From Vibrio sp. ED004 (GTDB lineage: Bacteria; Pseudomonadota; Gammaproteobacteria; Enterobacterales; Vibrionaceae): a DNA stretch of 64,000 bases. The translations under genes were made by a program, and so were the position numbers. Where the stretch lies: positions 310,001-374,000 of the forward strand of contig NZ_CP066150.1 in NCBI RefSeq assembly GCF_023206395.1, in the 5' to 3' direction. Under the pieces are notes generated by a model that was not told the origin of the DNA, ran no database searches, and was given only the letters and a program-made list of their open reading frames with translations. Below, one piece after another: positions 62,150-64,000 of the stretch (its first letter is position 1; each line of letters begins with the position of its first letter).

Positions 62150-63595
62150 TTATTTGTTGTCTAGTTTTACGAACAACATTGTTAGAACGAAAGACAGTGC
62201 GAATACACCCACCACGCCCATCAGCGCTTGAATGAAGTTTTGCGTACCGCCAGCAAGGTAAGCAGGCAAGCTGAATACAGAAGAAAGAATATAGCTTGTT
62301 AAGTGCGTATCGATTGTTACCGAGATAGCACCGAACGCACCTGCCGCTAAACTCGCTGTCATCATCGCTTTGGTGTATTTAGTGAGTACACCGAACAGAG
62401 CTGGTTCTGTGATACCCAGAATTGCAGTAACACTTGAACCCATTGTGATTGAAGATTGCTCTTTAGAAACCGTCTTGCGCTGTTTATGCCAGATAGCCAT
62501 AGTTGCACCCGCAATCGCCATGTTACTCAGACACATGATAGGCATCAGTAGATCCTTACCATATAGTGCGAAGTTGTTGAGGCTGATTGGCGTCATGCTG
62601 TGGTGAATACCAAACACAATCGTAATAGGACGAGTTAGACCAAACACAAAGCCCGTTAATGTCGGGGAGATCTCCAGTAGTGAATTCATTACCCAACCCG
62701 CGCCGTTACTTAGCCAGATACCTGCAGGACCAACAAAAGACAGTGTGATGGTTGAAGTGACCGTAAAGGCCAGCAGTGGTGTAAATACAGGCTTCGCAGA
62801 GGAAGGTACTAGACGGTCAACTAACGGAGTCACTTTCGATAGTAACCAGATTGCTAGAATCGCAGGAACGATCGCACCGCCGTAGTTAAGCAGCTCAATA
62901 GGCACCACGCCAAGAACGGTCAGCTCTGGAGCCGCGCCCGCTTCTTTTAACATAGATGCTTTATCGACAAGCAATGGCGCTAGCATGGCAGAGGAGACCG
63001 CAAGTGCGATGTACTCGTTTACTTTGAATACCTTCGCGGCAGAGAAAGAAACCAGCATAGGTAAGAAGAAGAACACAGCGACAGAAATTGAACGGAAGAA
63101 GTAAACCGTGTCTGAAGTTTCAGAGATAACATTGGTTGCAATAAGACCAGACAACAGACCCATCAACATACCCATCAACATACCAGCGCCAGCGATTGCC
63201 GGTACAACTGGACCAAAGATACATGCAGCAATGCGCATAACGCCTTGGAATAGCTTGCCTTTCTCTAGCTCATCGGCCGGAGTCGCGTCAGCTTGTTGAG
63301 TATTGGAAAGCGCGTTGAACCACTTTTCTACCTTAACACCGATGATGACTTGGGTTTGGCCTTGTTGAAGTACCACACCTTTCACATCCGCAATCTGCTT
63401 GATCGCTTCTTCGTCTACCAGAGACTCGTCTGCTAATTTGAATCGTAACCTTGTCATACAGTGCGTGATACTCACGATATTGTCTTCACCACCAACAGCA
63501 GTGACTAATAACTGTATATTTTCTTTGAAATTTTTCTTCTTCGATGATGACTTAGAGTTATTCACAACGGCATCACTCTTTTCTACCATTTGCAT
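62150..63595 (-). CDS. PTS transporter EIIBC (glucose/sucrose superfamily)
   Basis: 481 residues: a short Lys/Ser-rich leader, then an EIIB domain with the phospho-Cys in IVSITHCMTRLRFKLAD (near residue 45). An EIIC domain of about ten helices follows (IFGPVVPAIAGAGMLMGMLMGLLSG, FGIHHSMTPISLNNFALYG, GSSVTAILGITEPALFGVLTKY, the last being the conserved ITEP motif). No EIIA domain is present, so it borrows a cytosolic EIIA such as Crr, as MurP, ScrA and TreB types do. The linked genes point to a sugar-acid-containing substrate; identity unknown. Confidence 0.9.
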   Translation of the reverse strand: MQMVEKSDAVVNNSKSSSKKKNFKENIQLLVTAVGGEDNIVSITHCMTRLRFKLADESLVDEEAIKQIADVKGVVLQQGQTQVIIGVKVEKWFNALSNTQQADATPADELEKGKLFQGVMRIAACIFGPVVPAIAGAGMLMGMLMGLLSGLIATNVISETSDTVYFFRSISVAVFFFLPMLVSFSAAKVFKVNEYIALAVSSAMLAPLLVDKASMLKEAGAAPELTVLGVVPIELLNYGGAIVPAILAIWLLSKVTPLVDRLVPSSAKPVFTPLLAFTVTSTITLSFVGPAGIWLSNGAGWVMNSLLEISPTLTGFVFGLTRPITIVFGIHHSMTPISLNNFALYGKDLLMPIMCLSNMAIAGATMAIWHKQRKTVSKEQSSITMGSSVTAILGITEPALFGVLTKYTKAMMTASLAAGAFGAISVTIDTHLTSYILSSVFSLPAYLAGGTQNFIQALMGVVGVFALSFVLTMLFVKLDNK

Positions 63596-63722
63596 ACTAC
63601 ACCTGTTATTGGAATATATTTAACTCGAGAAATCATAACGACAACCAATTTAAATCCAACGGAGTAAAAAGAGATCTCAATCACATTTAAAATCCTAAAA
63701 ATTAATTTTTCACCGTTTTTTG

Positions 63723-63772
63723 CCAATTGGTATGTTTTGTTTATCAAAAAAAAACACTTAACGTACCAATTA
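63723..63772. promoter_or_regulatory. Inverted half-sites in the divergent PTS/dehydratase promoter
   Basis: CCAATTGGTA (63723-63732) and TACCAATTA (63764-63772) are inverted about 30 bp apart. AATTGGTA/TACCAATT equal the halves of the ExuR/UxuR box (AAATTGGTATACCAATTT), so a GntR-type hexuronate regulator could bind here, perhaps across two dimers. Confidence 0.5.
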
Positions 63773-63856
63773 TTTTAGGGCGAAAATTAGCGCTTGAAAT
63801 GTGATTTTTAAAGCGGTTAGATAATAGGAGTTGACTTAAGTTTAGGTTATTTAATT

Positions 63857-64000
63857 GTGAAAGAAACTATTATATCTGACATCCATTGTATTATTACTAA
63901 ACCAGACAGACACAACCTAATTACCGTTGTAGTTGAAACGAATGAAGGTGTGACTGGCTTTGGTTGTGCGACATTCCAACAACGACCACTTGCTGTAAAA
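63857..64000 (+). CDS. Enolase-superfamily sugar-acid dehydratase (ManD/RspA-like), 3' partial
   Basis: Only the first 48 codons are in the window, from GTG 63857: [22 protein letters not shown], then [23 protein letters not shown]. This is the N-terminal capping domain of the mandelate-racemase/enolase superfamily, in the D-mannonate dehydratase/RspA group. Its product, 2-keto-3-deoxygluconate, is the substrate of the divergent kinase. The RBS is weak (AGG about 11 bp upstream), but no other in-frame start fits. The catalytic part is outside the window. Confidence 0.8.
   Translation, partial: MKETIISDIHCIITKPDRHNLITVVVETNEGVTGFGCATFQQRPLAVK

Overview
The window looks like a chromosomal segment of a marine Vibrio, most likely of the Splendidus clade. 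The clearest pointers are a chromosomal Qnr pentapeptide-repeat gene of the QnrS/QnrVS type (57031-57687), a betIBA-choXWV osmolyte operon, a vibriolysin-type M4 protease and a Vibrio-type M28 aminopeptidase. No rRNA, tRNA, CRISPR array, prophage or replication origin was recognised.

Layout. 1-6655: mixed accessory genes (partial amidinotransferase, alpha/beta hydrolase, AraC regulator, a frameshifted acetyltransferase, an EptA-type phosphoethanolamine transferase, a small outer-membrane barrel, an isochorismatase-like hydrolase). 6709-7251: a small P-loop protein. 7374-17721: a catabolic cluster with an RpiR regulator, D-amino-acid-type deaminase, D-aminoacylase-type deacylase, RidA, sodium symporter, KDG kinase, KDPG aldolase and an exported GH20 hexosaminidase. 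This gene set matches the oxidative chitin (GlcNAc-1-acid) pathway described from marine gammaproteobacteria. 17842-26420: a DctB/DctD-like two-component system, a sigma-54 promoter with two upstream repeats, a TAXI-type TRAP transporter and LhgO. 26592-30670: two secreted metallopeptidases. 31223-37505: an envelope cluster with a lipoprotein, a sensor kinase and response regulator, another lipoprotein, an LruC-domain gene broken by an in-frame stop, and a Gly-rich lipoprotein. 37934-45979: betI-betB-betA-choX-choW-choV, then a MarR regulator that may be CosR.

46211-56777: a regulon inferred from one near-identical palindrome (CTAGACCGACCGGTTTGT) found before an aldehyde dehydrogenase operon and before an iron alcohol dehydrogenase, with a degenerate copy before the TetR gene at 56132. 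Downstream of the alcohol dehydrogenase lie a tiny ORF, a Sel1 protein, an exported Ser-type sulfatase and its radical-SAM maturase. The interval between the two dehydrogenase operons is occupied by a group II intron, inserted one base after a rho-independent terminator and carrying a frameshifted maturase, and by an IS200-type element that almost abuts the intron's 3' end.

57031-60342: qnr, GNAT, small membrane proteins, DUF5062, DUF5993 and DsbB. 60443-64000: a second KDG kinase/KDPG aldolase pair with a PTS EIIBC and, divergently, the start of a ManD/RspA-like enolase-superfamily dehydratase cut by the window end.

The two KDG modules both feed pyruvate and glyceraldehyde 3-phosphate into central metabolism. 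All functions are assigned from sequence motifs and family knowledge; no database search was run.
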